Assembly (NCBI GenBank): GCA_050331715.1 | Contig: JBHJGO010000009.1 | Coordinates: 72,423-136,422, forward strand | DNA length: 64,000 nt | Direction of reading: 5' to 3' | From: JBHJGO01 sp050331715 | Lineage (GTDB): Bacteria > Cyanobacteriota > Cyanobacteriia > Cyanobacteriales > Microcoleaceae | Part shown: positions 25,589-34,063 of the stretch, piece by piece | Position numbering within the stretch: the stretch's first letter is position 1 | Layout: each line of letters opens with the position of its first letter | Notes under the pieces: model-generated | What the model saw: only the letters and a program-made list of their open reading frames with translations | Database searches by the model: none | Told to the model about the DNA's origin: nothing | Translations under genes and position numbers: made by a program

Positions 25589-25617
25589 AGGAGTGTCTTT
25601 TTGACATTCCTTTTTTG
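25589..25617 (+). terminator. Rho-independent terminator
   Basis: AGGAGTGTC pairs with GACATTCCT (8-9 bp with one wobble, T5 loop), followed by TTTTTTG. Located 72 bases after the exported protein gene. Confidence 0.82.
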
Positions 25618-25685
25618 TTTTTCATTATAGCTACAAACTTGAGCGATATCAGTCTGTGGTCTGAAAATGAAATATATTGTCTCTT

Positions 25686-25699
25686 CCTAAAGATAGATT
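25686..25699. promoter_or_regulatory. GATAGA site upstream of the mscS cluster
   Basis: CCTAAAGATAGATT includes the nonamer AAAGATAGA shared with 16311-16319 and 20717-20725. It lies 330 bases upstream of the first mscS gene; the MITE copy C (115 bases) has inserted between, so the original distance was about 215. Confidence 0.28.
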
Positions 25700-25878
25700 G
25701 ACTGCTGATTATTTTTTGATATGTTAGGCGTATTCCCAATGACATATGGCAATCATGGGCTAATTGTAATAGCCAAGAGCAGTTTGGAGTTTTGTCTTTG
25801 AGTGCGCAATACCAGCTCCTTCACTCTTTTATCATTGACCACCTATAGTTATTATGTAAGTCTTTGTAATAGGGAATC

Positions 25879-25993
25879 ATATAGCAGTCCCAAATCAATC
25901 ACGAAAAAAGTAAAGGGGTTTGGGGGCTATGTCCCAAAGAAGGGGGTACCGCCCCTCTTAACCCTATTTCACAAGTCATTTGTGATTGCTATG
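25879..25993 (-). mobile_element. MITE-like element, copy C
   Basis: Inverted relative to copies A, B and D: starts ATATAGCAGTCCCAAATCAA and ends CATTTGTGATTGCTATG. The core AGGGGGTACCGCCCCTCT is a hairpin. Inserted 36 bases upstream of the mscS start codon, so it could affect expression of the channel genes. Confidence 0.82.
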
Positions 25994-26028
25994 GATTCTA
26001 TTCTAGAGTAACTATATTTCGATAAATT

Positions 26029-26907
26029 ATGAACCAGTTAGTTGAGACTGTCCTTAAGAGCTTGCGTGAGCTAGTGGGTGGTGGTGTTAAAGTTATTCCT
26101 GCTCTAATTACAGCCATAATTATTTTATTTATCACGCGTTACATTGCTAAGTTCGTTCAGGGCTTCGTGAAGCGAGTCAGCAAGGGAACGATCAAAAGTC
26201 GTTCGCTACAGCTACTGCTTGCAAAGACTAGCTTTGTCGCAGCCTGGATAGTGGGAGCTTTACTGGCTTGCGTAATTGCTTTTCCGGGCCTGAGCTTAGG
26301 GGATATTGTCGCAACTTTAGGATTGAGTTCAGTCGCAATTGGTTTTGCCTTCCAAGATATTTTCAAGAATTTTCTAGCTGGGATTCTTCTCTTACTTCAG
26401 GAGCCTTTTCGGATTGGCGATCAAATTGTTATTGGAGAATATGAAGGAACTGTCGAGCGGATTGATATCCGAACAACCCAGATCAAGACCTACCTGGGGG
26501 AAAAAGTTTTACTGCCAAATTCTGTCGTCTTCACCAGTGCAGTTCAGGTACGGACAGCCTTTGATTGTCGGCGAACGGACTTAGCGGTTGGAGTTGACTA
26601 CAATACGCCGCTGAAGCAAGCCAGTGAAATTTTAGAGTCTATCGTTTCAAATCTGGATTCGGTCTTGAACGACCCTGCTCCAGAAATTGATCTTGTCAAC
26701 TTTGGCGATAGTTCGATTGATTTCCTGGTTCGTTACTGGACTGTGCCTCAGCAAAAAGAAGTTCGGCGTACTAAGACACAGGTGATCTTGGCAATCAAGT
26801 CGGCCTTTGACCAAGCGGATATTAGTATTCCTTACCCAATTAGAACTTTGTATTTCTTTGACCAGGAGAAATACAGCGATTATCAAGCGCTGTCTAATGT
26901 TGAGTGA
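26029..26907 (+). CDS. MscS family mechanosensitive channel (small form)
   Basis: Small-conductance mechanosensitive channel, releasing solutes on hypo-osmotic shock. 292 residues: TM1 about 18-42, TM2 66-88, pore helix TM3 92-120 (VATLGLSSVAIGFAFQDIFK). Then the beta domain (PFRIGDQIVIGEYEGTVERI, DIRTTQIKTYLGEKVLLPN) and alpha/beta cytoplasmic cage. Size and order match E. coli MscS. First of three tandem paralogues on the same strand; 42 bases to the next. Homoheptamer in the inner membrane or thylakoid by family knowledge. Confidence 0.92.
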   Translation: MNQLVETVLKSLRELVGGGVKVIPALITAIIILFITRYIAKFVQGFVKRVSKGTIKSRSLQLLLAKTSFVAAWIVGALLACVIAFPGLSLGDIVATLGLSSVAIGFAFQDIFKNFLAGILLLLQEPFRIGDQIVIGEYEGTVERIDIRTTQIKTYLGEKVLLPNSVVFTSAVQVRTAFDCRRTDLAVGVDYNTPLKQASEILESIVSNLDSVLNDPAPEIDLVNFGDSSIDFLVRYWTVPQQKEVRRTKTQVILAIKSAFDQADISIPYPIRTLYFFDQEKYSDYQALSNVE

Positions 26908-26949
26908 TAAGTTGCGGAATATTAATGGGCTGAGGCGTTGCCCCTACTA

Positions 26950-28038
26950 ATGTTAAACACTGTTTCTAGCCTCGAAATCAGCTTTTGGCAAATCCTACTG
27001 GGCTTGCTCGGCTCGGCTTTGTTGATCAGCAGTTTACTGATACCCCAGATTATCGGCAATTTCATTTCTCAGCTTGCCTCTGAGCAGGCGCAGGAAACCT
27101 ATCAGAAAATCATCGAGCCTTACCAGGGGTATCTGAGTTTAACGATCTTGATCACTTCAATTGATATTGTTATCCTCATTACTCCTCTCCCAACCTGGTT
27201 ACAACGTTTGGAAATTTTGCTAGGTTTGGTAGTCGCTATCTCGATTAGCTGGCTCGGTTCAAGACTATTTCAGAGATTTTTTGAGATCTACCTTCTAGAT
27301 GCGATGCTGCGTAGCAAGCGCAAACTAAGTAGTGAATTATTAATTGTTTCCAGATTTATTGTTAATGTTTTAATCATTTTGGCGGTTGTTTTTCTATTCG
27401 CTCAAACCCATCAAATTAATGTCATTGGTCTTCTGGCAAGTCTTGGAATTGGTGGATTAGCTGTTGCTTTTGCGGCTCAGAAAACATTGGAACAGCTACT
27501 TGGAGGAATTGTTCTATACCTTGACCGTCCATTCATTGTCGATGATTATATTCAGTTGCCAGATGCTACATTTGGCCGAGTCGAGTCAATCGGCTGGCGT
27601 TCAACTAAAGTTCGAACATCGGGCAAGGGAAGTTTGGTAATTATTCCGAACAATATTCTGACACAAACGAGCGTTGAGAACCTTTCCAGTGCCAAGAAGG
27701 TTATTTCTCTGATTAATTTAACGTTTTACAATTTACTCTCTGAAGCTGAAAAAGCGTTAATTCGTCAGATTATTTCAGAGAGTACCCAGGACATCTTTGG
27801 CATTGATCACCGAATTACTCAGATAGATTTTAAAGAATTAGTTAGTGATGAAAGTTCAGGAATTGTTCAGGCCCAGGTGACCTTCTTTATCCTCGGCTCT
27901 GGCGAGGTCTCGATGGAAATTCGGGCGCAGCTCCTGGAAATTGCCAAGCAAAATATCACTCAGAAAATGCAAGATTCTGGAATCGAGTATGATCTAGAAG
28001 AAAAGCAAGTTAATGTCACCTCGCCTGTTAATCTTTAA
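26950..28038 (+). CDS. MscS family mechanosensitive channel (second)
   Basis: 362 residues with an extra N-terminal membrane segment relative to the first copy. Spans lie about 8-35, 65-85, 90-110 and 130-155, with the pore helix LLASLGIGGLAVAFAAQKTLEQ. RPFIVDDYIQLPD-FGRVESIGWRSTKVR is the beta domain. The ATG at 26950 is preferred to the in-frame TTG at 26938. Closer to the third copy than to the first (shared IGGLAVAFAAQK and FFILGS near the end). A 15-base tandem repeat begins in its last codons. Confidence 0.9.
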   Translation: MLNTVSSLEISFWQILLGLLGSALLISSLLIPQIIGNFISQLASEQAQETYQKIIEPYQGYLSLTILITSIDIVILITPLPTWLQRLEILLGLVVAISISWLGSRLFQRFFEIYLLDAMLRSKRKLSSELLIVSRFIVNVLIILAVVFLFAQTHQINVIGLLASLGIGGLAVAFAAQKTLEQLLGGIVLYLDRPFIVDDYIQLPDATFGRVESIGWRSTKVRTSGKGSLVIIPNNILTQTSVENLSSAKKVISLINLTFYNLLSEAEKALIRQIISESTQDIFGIDHRITQIDFKELVSDESSGIVQAQVTFFILGSGEVSMEIRAQLLEIAKQNITQKMQDSGIEYDLEEKQVNVTSPVNL

Positions 28039-28088
28039 ATCCAGAATCTTTAAATCCACGACTTTAAATCCAGAATCCTTAAACCAAA
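28031..28088 (+). repeat. tandem repeat of about 15 bases, four imperfect copies
   Basis: Unit ATCTTTAAATCCAGA: copies at 28031-28045, 28046-28060, 28061-28074 (one base short) and 28075-28088 (degenerate). The first copy contains the stop codon of the second mscS. It fills the gap before the third. Short tandem repeats of this kind are common between cyanobacterial genes; no function is evident. Confidence 0.8.
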
Positions 28089-28103
28089 AGTAGGCTCACT
28101 CCA

Positions 28104-29240
28104 ATGACATTACGATCCATCTGGTCGGACTTTCTATCTTTATTTCAGGAGACAGATTCGCTTGCGATGTCTCTAGGAATTAAGTTCGGCTTCCTTTTAC
28201 TTTTTATTATTCTGTCAATTATCTTTGGGCGATGGACTGCTAGAATTATCAGTTTTGTGATTCGTCAGATCGCCCCTCAGCAGTCAGAACAGATCAATCA
28301 AAGGTTTATTTATCCCTTCAGATCTGGATTTCAGATTGTCGGCACTCTAGTTCTCCTCAGTTTTTGTCTGGGTTTTCTAAAAGAATATGAAGAAGTTTAT
28401 CAGCTTTTGAGATTCTTCCTATCCCTGGCTATTATTGTCAGTTTAGCCTGGCTAGTTTCACGAATTTGTCAACAAATTATTCTTTCCTACGGAATTACCA
28501 TTATCCAAAAATTAGGATGGAATGCCGATGATTTTGTTTTGATTCTGGAAACTGCTACTAATATTGTGATCGGCTTTATCTCGGTTATCATTTTTGCTAA
28601 CTTACACGATATTAATTTACTTGCATTGGTTGCGGGTTTAGGAATTGGTGGATTAGCCGTTGCTTTTGCTGCCCAAAAAGTTCTAGAACAATTAATCGGA
28701 ACTATTGTAGTGTACTTAGATCGGCCCTACCTGCCCGGAGAATACATTCGAGTGAATTTCAATATTCAACAACCCGATGTTTACGGTCGAGTTGAATCAA
28801 TTGGTCTACGGTCTACTAAAATCCGAATTGCAGCCCGAAATACGCTATTAATTGTTCCTAATTCAATTATGGCTACGAAGGATATTGAGAATGTAACTCG
28901 CGGCAAGAAAGTCATGGTTTTGCTCTATCTGGATTTTGATCGGCTACTGGATGATCAAGAAAAAGCCTTAGTTGAAAAAGTAGTTGAAGAGAGTACGAGC
29001 ACACTATTTGGAATTGATCCTGGCAGTACAAAAGTTGCAGTAATAAAGCCCAAGGATCAACCTGGAAATCGAGCCAGGGTTACTTTCTTCATTCTGGGCT
29101 CTAGCGAAAGTTCTAATCAGCTCCGAAAACGCTTACTAGAGTTATCCAATGAAGAAATATCTCAGCAACTGATTGAACATAGTCTGCATTTTGAAATGAA
29201 GGAGCCAACAATATATGTTGATTCTCCTATCCCAATTTAA
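28104..29240 (+). CDS. MscS family mechanosensitive channel (third)
   Basis: 378 residues, spans near 24-45, 74-92, 100-118 and 148-170, pore helix LVAGLGIGGLAVAFAAQKVL. Then DRPYLPGEYIRV and GRVESIGLRSTKIR in the beta domain, and a cytoplasmic C-terminus. It differs from its neighbour mainly in the soluble tail. The gene ends exactly where the convergent gene at 29241 begins its stop, so the two stop codons abut. Three different channel paralogues in a row suggest graded responses to osmotic down-shock, or specialised membranes. Confidence 0.9.
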   Translation: MTLRSIWSDFLSLFQETDSLAMSLGIKFGFLLLFIILSIIFGRWTARIISFVIRQIAPQQSEQINQRFIYPFRSGFQIVGTLVLLSFCLGFLKEYEEVYQLLRFFLSLAIIVSLAWLVSRICQQIILSYGITIIQKLGWNADDFVLILETATNIVIGFISVIIFANLHDINLLALVAGLGIGGLAVAFAAQKVLEQLIGTIVVYLDRPYLPGEYIRVNFNIQQPDVYGRVESIGLRSTKIRIAARNTLLIVPNSIMATKDIENVTRGKKVMVLLYLDFDRLLDDQEKALVEKVVEESTSTLFGIDPGSTKVAVIKPKDQPGNRARVTFFILGSSESSNQLRKRLLELSNEEISQQLIEHSLHFEMKEPTIYVDSPIPI

Positions 29241-30620
29241 CTAATCAATTTTTCCCCGAATTTGCTCTGCTTCGGTCAGAATACTTTCCGGATCTTTCTG
29301 CTCTGGAGCCTGAGCATAGTTCAGCTTTAACTCCTCTAACCAATCTGAGATCCAACCTTCCAACTCTGCCTGGACTTCTTTATTCTGCAACTCTCGACGA
29401 AGCGCCTGCTTGAAGTTCTGACTAAATTCATCAAACTTCTCCCGCCCCTCTACGTCGGAGTATGAACTTGCTAAAACCTGACAGGTGGCCTCCGCTAAGT
29501 TATCAGAGAATTGATTTACCGTTTCTGTTGGTAAATTGGCAAAGCCTGGTATGCCTTTCAAGAGTTGATAGACATCAGATTCCTGCAGTGCCCCTTTCAT
29601 GCTATGCCGCAGAATTTCCTCCAGATCAGGTTGAACCTGGGGTAAAGCGCGGTAAATCGAGAGCCTTAAAATCCGATCTACGATTGCATCAACCTTATTT
29701 TCTATTCCAACTTGAACATGGGATTGTTGCTGGGAACCGACCAAAAACTGCGTTGCTTGTCCTGATTTAACAGTCTCTTGGGCCTGACTAATCAATCGAA
29801 CCACAAGAAAGGCAGAAACTCGATCTGATAGGTAGGCCGCTGGTTCATGGGTCACCTGAGCCATAATTTTTTCTAAGTCGAACAGCTTGGACTTGTGACA
29901 TCTAACAAGTGTGGGGATGACTCTGAGTAATCGCCAGGTTGGTAGGAAAAATAAAAGGTCATACCAATTTCTCAAAATCGCATCAAACCAATTAATTTGT
30001 GGTGTTCGGATTGACTTGATCAAGGTTCTTCCCAGAAAATCTATTCCTAGAAAAATCATAAAATAAAGATCAAGTTGCCAGAAGTTATCCGCAAGCTGTC
30101 CAAACTCATTGGTCGCGCGAAAATAGTTGATCTCAAGTAGTGGTCGGATTTGATTATCAAAAAATGCGATTTCCTGTTGCCAACCCGCCTGACTCAAATA
30201 ATCTACTGTCCAGAATTGTCTAAAAGCATTCTGAGCAGAGGAGACTCCTAGATGCTGCTCAATTCGCCGCTGTAGCTTGGCAAATGTTCCAAATTGATTT
30301 GCTATGCTAAACGGATTCTCCACCAGTAAATCCTGGCTCTGCTGCCTGAGTTCACTGAGAATTGTCTGACTTTTATCATCCTCTAGACCCGATTGATAGA
30401 CAGCGGTGGTAAGACGATCAACCGTGTCGAGATATGCTTCAGCATCCGGGCTAGGTTCAATTCCTTTGATAGGATCATAGGACTGAGCTAGAGCCGGAAC
30501 ATAATAGACATAAACGCTGCGTAAAGGAAGATAGGTCAGATTAAAGATGACCAGGGTCAAATTGACTAGGGCAACAATTGCAACCAATTTATCCCAATAA
30601 TTCCAGTTGAGCTTTTTCAT
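29241..30620 (-). CDS. membrane protein with a possible voltage-sensor-like segment, 459 aa
   Basis: Conserved-looking but unnamed. Spans: one at about 11-33, then a 150-residue extracytoplasmic helical domain (residues 40-185), then two spans near 185-200 and 222-238. Just after these comes RNWYDLLFFLPTWRLLRVIP, then TLVRCHKS, which recalls the S3-S4 region of ion-channel voltage sensors with spaced Arg. A cytoplasmic helical C-terminus of about 200 residues is rich in Gln/Glu. No pore or selectivity filter is visible. Convergent with the MscS cluster. A regulator or sensor of membrane tension or potential is only an inference. Confidence 0.68.
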   Translation of the reverse strand: MKKLNWNYWDKLVAIVALVNLTLVIFNLTYLPLRSVYVYYVPALAQSYDPIKGIEPSPDAEAYLDTVDRLTTAVYQSGLEDDKSQTILSELRQQSQDLLVENPFSIANQFGTFAKLQRRIEQHLGVSSAQNAFRQFWTVDYLSQAGWQQEIAFFDNQIRPLLEINYFRATNEFGQLADNFWQLDLYFMIFLGIDFLGRTLIKSIRTPQINWFDAILRNWYDLLFFLPTWRLLRVIPTLVRCHKSKLFDLEKIMAQVTHEPAAYLSDRVSAFLVVRLISQAQETVKSGQATQFLVGSQQQSHVQVGIENKVDAIVDRILRLSIYRALPQVQPDLEEILRHSMKGALQESDVYQLLKGIPGFANLPTETVNQFSDNLAEATCQVLASSYSDVEGREKFDEFSQNFKQALRRELQNKEVQAELEGWISDWLEELKLNYAQAPEQKDPESILTEAEQIRGKID

Positions 30621-30678
30621 TAAACCATCCAGTTCAACTCTCCAATAAAAACAGGCTCTAAAATGTCAAATCTCTTCC

Positions 30679-31046
30679 TTACTCCTTGAATAAGGCTAAA
30701 CATTCTTCCGCTAAGATTCCGCCGATCACCTCTATAGATTGGAAGCTTTGTGAGACAACTGCTTGACATGAGATATCAATCTGCTCTGAGCCAATCGCAA
30801 TCAAATCCTTGGTCGAGGCTCCAAACACAATCCGAGAAACCCCTGACCAGACATAGGCCCCAGCACACATGGGGCAGGGTTCACAGGTTGTGTATAGTGT
30901 ATACCCTTTTAAAACATCTAAGGAATAGGACTGGTTTCGTCGCGTGAACTGTCTCAACAAATTCAATTCCCCATGAGCTGAAACATCATTTCTGCCGACT
31001 CAAAAACAAGAGTTAGCGGGGCAAACATAGCGTCTGGATACCCCGC
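30679..31046 (-). pseudogene. decayed nucleoside/tRNA adenosine deaminase-like gene
   Basis: The C-terminal two thirds of a zinc deaminase is intact: GRNDVSAHGELNLLRQF (zinc-ligand His and catalytic Glu; Gly where Ala is usual), then TTCEPCPMCAGAYVWSGVSR with the two Cys ligands, then the C-terminal helix. An in-frame TGA lies just before VGRNDVS. A second frame upstream (about 31001-31046) reads like the expected beta strand (FAPLTLVFESAE), so the N-terminal 40-50 residues are lost by frameshift and deletion. Without that strand the fold would probably not form. A truncated start at a TTG is possible but would lack the HxE residues. Confidence 0.62.
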
Positions 31047-31104
31047 CTGTAGCTCTACGAACCGTTATTCAGACAATATCGATCACCTTTCACGGTCTGC
31101 CTGC

Positions 31105-31569
31105 TTAAGCATTCATCCAAATCTCTTTGACTTTTCCAGGAAGTGCGTTTGAAATTTCCTCAATTCTCTCCTGGGACAGTTCATCCTTGGTTGCTGAGAA
31201 TACTGCCTCAAGCACTTTCTCACCCGTTGTACCCCTTGGTGTTCCACCTTCCTGCTCAATACGACGAATGAACGTTTTGTCCTCAATGTTAAAAGGGGGT
31301 CGGAATTGACTTAACCAGGCCACCAACGGATTAGTATCTTTCCACAACTCTGAAACTTCAACCTGTAGGGTTTTATCACTAGTAGGTTGGGCTTCCTGGT
31401 GCAATTCCGTTGAAACTCGCCCTGATGCTTCGGTAGACATCACATCTCGCATGGTTCGGAAGACGACCTCACTCAGATCCCTGGCCTCATACAGATCGCT
31501 CAATCCCGCATTGGCTTTAACATTTTCTAAAAATGACGCATTGGATTCTGATATTTGTTCTGTAGTCAT
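31105..31569 (-). CDS. DUF2267 domain protein
   Basis: 154-residue soluble protein of the DUF2267 family: SFLENVKANAGLSDLYEARD and LSEVVFRTMRDVMS at the start. A second, partly repeated helical unit follows (DKTFIRRIEQEGG, VLEAVFSATKDELSQERIEE). The repeat is typical of the family, which is common beside CsbD, Dps and other stress genes in cyanobacteria and proteobacteria. No biochemical role is known. Monocistronic. Confidence 0.82.
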   Translation of the reverse strand: MTTEQISESNASFLENVKANAGLSDLYEARDLSEVVFRTMRDVMSTEASGRVSTELHQEAQPTSDKTLQVEVSELWKDTNPLVAWLSQFRPPFNIEDKTFIRRIEQEGGTPRGTTGEKVLEAVFSATKDELSQERIEEISNALPGKVKEIWMNA

Positions 31570-31687
31570 TTATTTAGCTTTCCTTTGAGACTATATCGCT
31601 AGAAGCTTAAAACAAACCTGTTCATGTGACATCTATCAGAGGAATGAGTTAGTGTTCCTTTATACGGGCACAGCATTCCTACAGAAA

Positions 31688-31978
31688 CTATTCTTTTTCC
31701 TGTTCCATAACCGCTCGACGAAAGCCCAGAACCACCAAAATATTGGCCGCCGTGAGAAAAAATTCGGCACTGCCATGGAGCCAGTCGATATTCGCTAGCG
31801 TTTCATCCTGAACCACTTGGGCATAGATTCCGGCGGGGATAGTCACGGCCACGAAAACTAACGTTCCATAAAATCCGATCAATGCAAGGCGCGGCACCTG
31901 CCCAGAACGAGTGAGAAACCAGAGAAACCCCAAATAGGGCAGGAGGGAAACAGCAAATAGATTCTCTTTGGATAACAT
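31688..31978 (-). CDS. DUF3593 family membrane protein
   Basis: 96-residue protein with three membrane spans (ENLFAVSLLPYLGFLWFLTR; ALIGFYGTLVFVAVTIPAGI; SAEFFLTAANILVVLGFRRA). It is the usual partner of DUF2499 in cyanobacteria and plant chloroplasts. The ATG at 31978 lies 13 bases after the stop of the DUF2499 gene, clearly one operon; the 20-residue N-terminal extension of the longer reading frame is not needed. Probably a thylakoid or inner-membrane protein; function unknown. Confidence 0.85.
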   Translation of the reverse strand: MLSKENLFAVSLLPYLGFLWFLTRSGQVPRLALIGFYGTLVFVAVTIPAGIYAQVVQDETLANIDWLHGSAEFFLTAANILVVLGFRRAVMEQEKE

Positions 31979-31991
31979 GTGAATGAATTGA

Positions 31992-32297
31992 TTATTCCTG
32001 GACAATGTGAGTTGAGCGCCAAATCCACCAGGCTGCAATGCATAGGGTCACGTTACCGACAACGGTCATTGCTGCTTGGACGGTGACCAACCAGTCCAGA
32101 GCTTCTGGATTGTCAAAGAAATGCCAGGTGCAGGCACACATCGCGCTTACCAATGCAGGTAGCATCGCAACTGCAAGCCCCCACCAGATTCGGTTTTGAG
32201 TTACTTCTCCGTAGCGCCAGATAAACCAAATTGCGGTGATCCATTCAATCACACTAGAAATATGAATCATCCAAGTCGGGATGGAAAGAGCATGCAT
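31992..32297 (-). CDS. DUF2499 family membrane protein
   Basis: 101 residues, three spans, opening with the family signature MHALSIPTWMIHISSVIEWI and the conserved ALVSAMCACTWHFFDN. Conserved across cyanobacteria and plastids, always with DUF3593 next to it, as here. Divergent from csaB at 32346 with 48 bases between starts, so promoters must overlap. Confidence 0.88.
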   Translation of the reverse strand: MHALSIPTWMIHISSVIEWITAIWFIWRYGEVTQNRIWWGLAVAMLPALVSAMCACTWHFFDNPEALDWLVTVQAAMTVVGNVTLCIAAWWIWRSTHIVQE

Positions 32298-32345
32298 GGC
32301 TAAATTACTATAATCTGATATCCAAGTATCTTATAGCGATTTTCA

Positions 32346-33386
32346 ATGAAGCGGGTCATCTGTAGCGGTTACTATGGTCAGGGAAATGCAGGAGATGAGG
32401 CGCTGCTTGCATCGTTACTCCAAATGCTACCAACCAACGTGCAACCTCTGGTTCTATCCGGCAATCCAGCAGAAACAGAAACCCGCTATCAAGTTGAAGC
32501 CTATCCTCGCAAAAATGCTTTGTCACTACTCCAGTTAATTAAAAAAGCCGATGCGCTAATCTGGGGCGGCGGTAGCTTGATTCAAGATGCCACCAGTGCC
32601 CTGAACCCAGTTTACTACACTGGATTGATGGGTCTAGCTCAGCGGCGAGGATTACAAACCATTGCCTGGGCGCAGGGTATTGGCCCTTTGAACCGGGCGA
32701 CAACCCGTTGGATGGCGCGGCAGTCTTTTCGAGGTTGTACTGCGGTCAGTGTTCGGGACAAAAAGTCAGCCGAGTTATTAGTCAACTGGCAGATTCACTC
32801 TACTCTAGCCCCAGACCCTGTCTGGGCACTGGAAGCAAAGCGGATTGAGGGCATTTGGGATTTGCCAGCCCCTCGGGTCGCCCTTACCCTCAGACCTCAT
32901 CCAGAACTCACATCTCAACGATTGGGAGCTTTAATTCAGGCGGTAAAATCCTTTCAAGTGGCGACCAACACTTTCATTCTGTTGATTCCCTTTCAGCCAA
33001 TTAAGGACTTAACGATTGCTCAAGTGATCCACCAAACCTTGCCCAAGCAGAGTCATATCCTAATGGTGGATGACCCAAGGATGCTAAAGCAAGTATTTCA
33101 AGGGGTAGAAATGGTGATTGGAATGCGATATCACAGCTTGATTATGGCCGCCGCCGAGGAATGTCGTTGTTTTGCCATCAGTTATGATCCGAAGGTCAGC
33201 CAGTTGATGGAAGATCTGGATCTGCCCGGTTGGGAAGTGGCCGAACTGCCAGAGGACTCAAATGTTATCAGCATGGCCTGGTTAGAACACTATGCCAACG
33301 GTGATGCCCTCTCACCCGGTAGAATAGAATCTCTAGCTGACCAGGCCAGAATTCATCAGGATTTGTTGCGATCAGTATTCGAGTGA
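32346..33386 (+). CDS. csaB: polysaccharide pyruvyl transferase CsaB
   Basis: Adds ketal pyruvate from phosphoenolpyruvate to cell-wall polysaccharide, which in other bacteria anchors SLH-domain surface proteins. 346 residues, GT-B-like fold. Start ICSGYYGQGNAGDEALLASL, then IWGGGSLIQDATS, AWAQGIGPL, VSVRDKKSAELL and the C-terminal GMRYHSLIMAAAEECRCFAI, all diagnostic. Followed after 10 bases by trmB, so probably co-transcribed. Cyanobacterial SLH porins are the likely beneficiaries. Confidence 0.93.
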   Translation: MKRVICSGYYGQGNAGDEALLASLLQMLPTNVQPLVLSGNPAETETRYQVEAYPRKNALSLLQLIKKADALIWGGGSLIQDATSALNPVYYTGLMGLAQRRGLQTIAWAQGIGPLNRATTRWMARQSFRGCTAVSVRDKKSAELLVNWQIHSTLAPDPVWALEAKRIEGIWDLPAPRVALTLRPHPELTSQRLGALIQAVKSFQVATNTFILLIPFQPIKDLTIAQVIHQTLPKQSHILMVDDPRMLKQVFQGVEMVIGMRYHSLIMAAAEECRCFAISYDPKVSQLMEDLDLPGWEVAELPEDSNVISMAWLEHYANGDALSPGRIESLADQARIHQDLLRSVFE

Positions 33387-33396
33387 GGTTTTTTCG

Positions 33397-34038
33397 TTGG
33401 GTAGAGTTCGAGTTCGTCAGCACGTTAACCCCCTAGCTATTAAATTCCAAGGCCCAATTCAACTCTCGGATTGGACGGAGGTTTATCAAGATACAGCACG
33501 ACCCCTACACATCGACCTGGGCTGTGGCAGGGGACGGCTTTTGTGGAAACTGGCCCAGATTGAGCCGGATTGGAATTTTTTGGGATTAGAAATTCGGGAA
33601 CCATTGGTGATTGAAGCCAATGAATGGCGGGATCAGGCAGCGTTAAAAAATCTTCACTATCTATTCTGTAATGTCAACTCCTCCCTGGAGAAAATTCTAG
33701 AGTCGCTTCCCCGACAAATGCCCATACAGCGAGTGAGTATTCAATTTCCAGACCCCTGGTTTAAAAAACGCCACCAACGCCGTCGGGTAGTGCAACCGGA
33801 GTTGGTCAATATTCTGGCCCAATACCTTGCGCCCACGGGGGAAATCTTTTTGCAGTCGGATGTACAGGAGGTGGCCATGGAGATGTGCGATCGCTTCGCA
33901 GAGCATCCCGCTTTCCAGTCCATAAGCGATGAATGGCTGTCGGGAAATCCCTTGCCGATCCCATCAGAACGAGAACATGCTACCTTATCCCGTGGTGAAC
34001 CCGTCTATCGCACCATCTTTAAGTTTTCAAGTCTTTGA
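33397..34038 (+). CDS. trmB: tRNA (guanine-N7-)-methyltransferase
   Basis: Methylates G46 of tRNA using SAM. 213 residues with the SAM-binding motif HIDLGCGRGRLLWKLA, then FLGLEIREPLV and the TrmB hallmarks IQFPDPWFKKRHQRRRVVQP and FLQSDVQEVAMEM. The start is a TTG at 33397 (no ATG available before the conserved region), with GAGTGAGG just upstream overlapping the end of csaB. Normal length for the family. Confidence 0.93.
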   Translation: MGRVRVRQHVNPLAIKFQGPIQLSDWTEVYQDTARPLHIDLGCGRGRLLWKLAQIEPDWNFLGLEIREPLVIEANEWRDQAALKNLHYLFCNVNSSLEKILESLPRQMPIQRVSIQFPDPWFKKRHQRRRVVQPELVNILAQYLAPTGEIFLQSDVQEVAMEMCDRFAEHPAFQSISDEWLSGNPLPIPSEREHATLSRGEPVYRTIFKFSSL

Positions 34039-34063
34039 GTTTCTCAGTCTTTACATTCCCAAT

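Noticed and set aside
30679..31009. Functional short deaminase starting at an internal TTG
   Set aside because: It would lack the HxE zinc and catalytic residues and the first strands of the fold.
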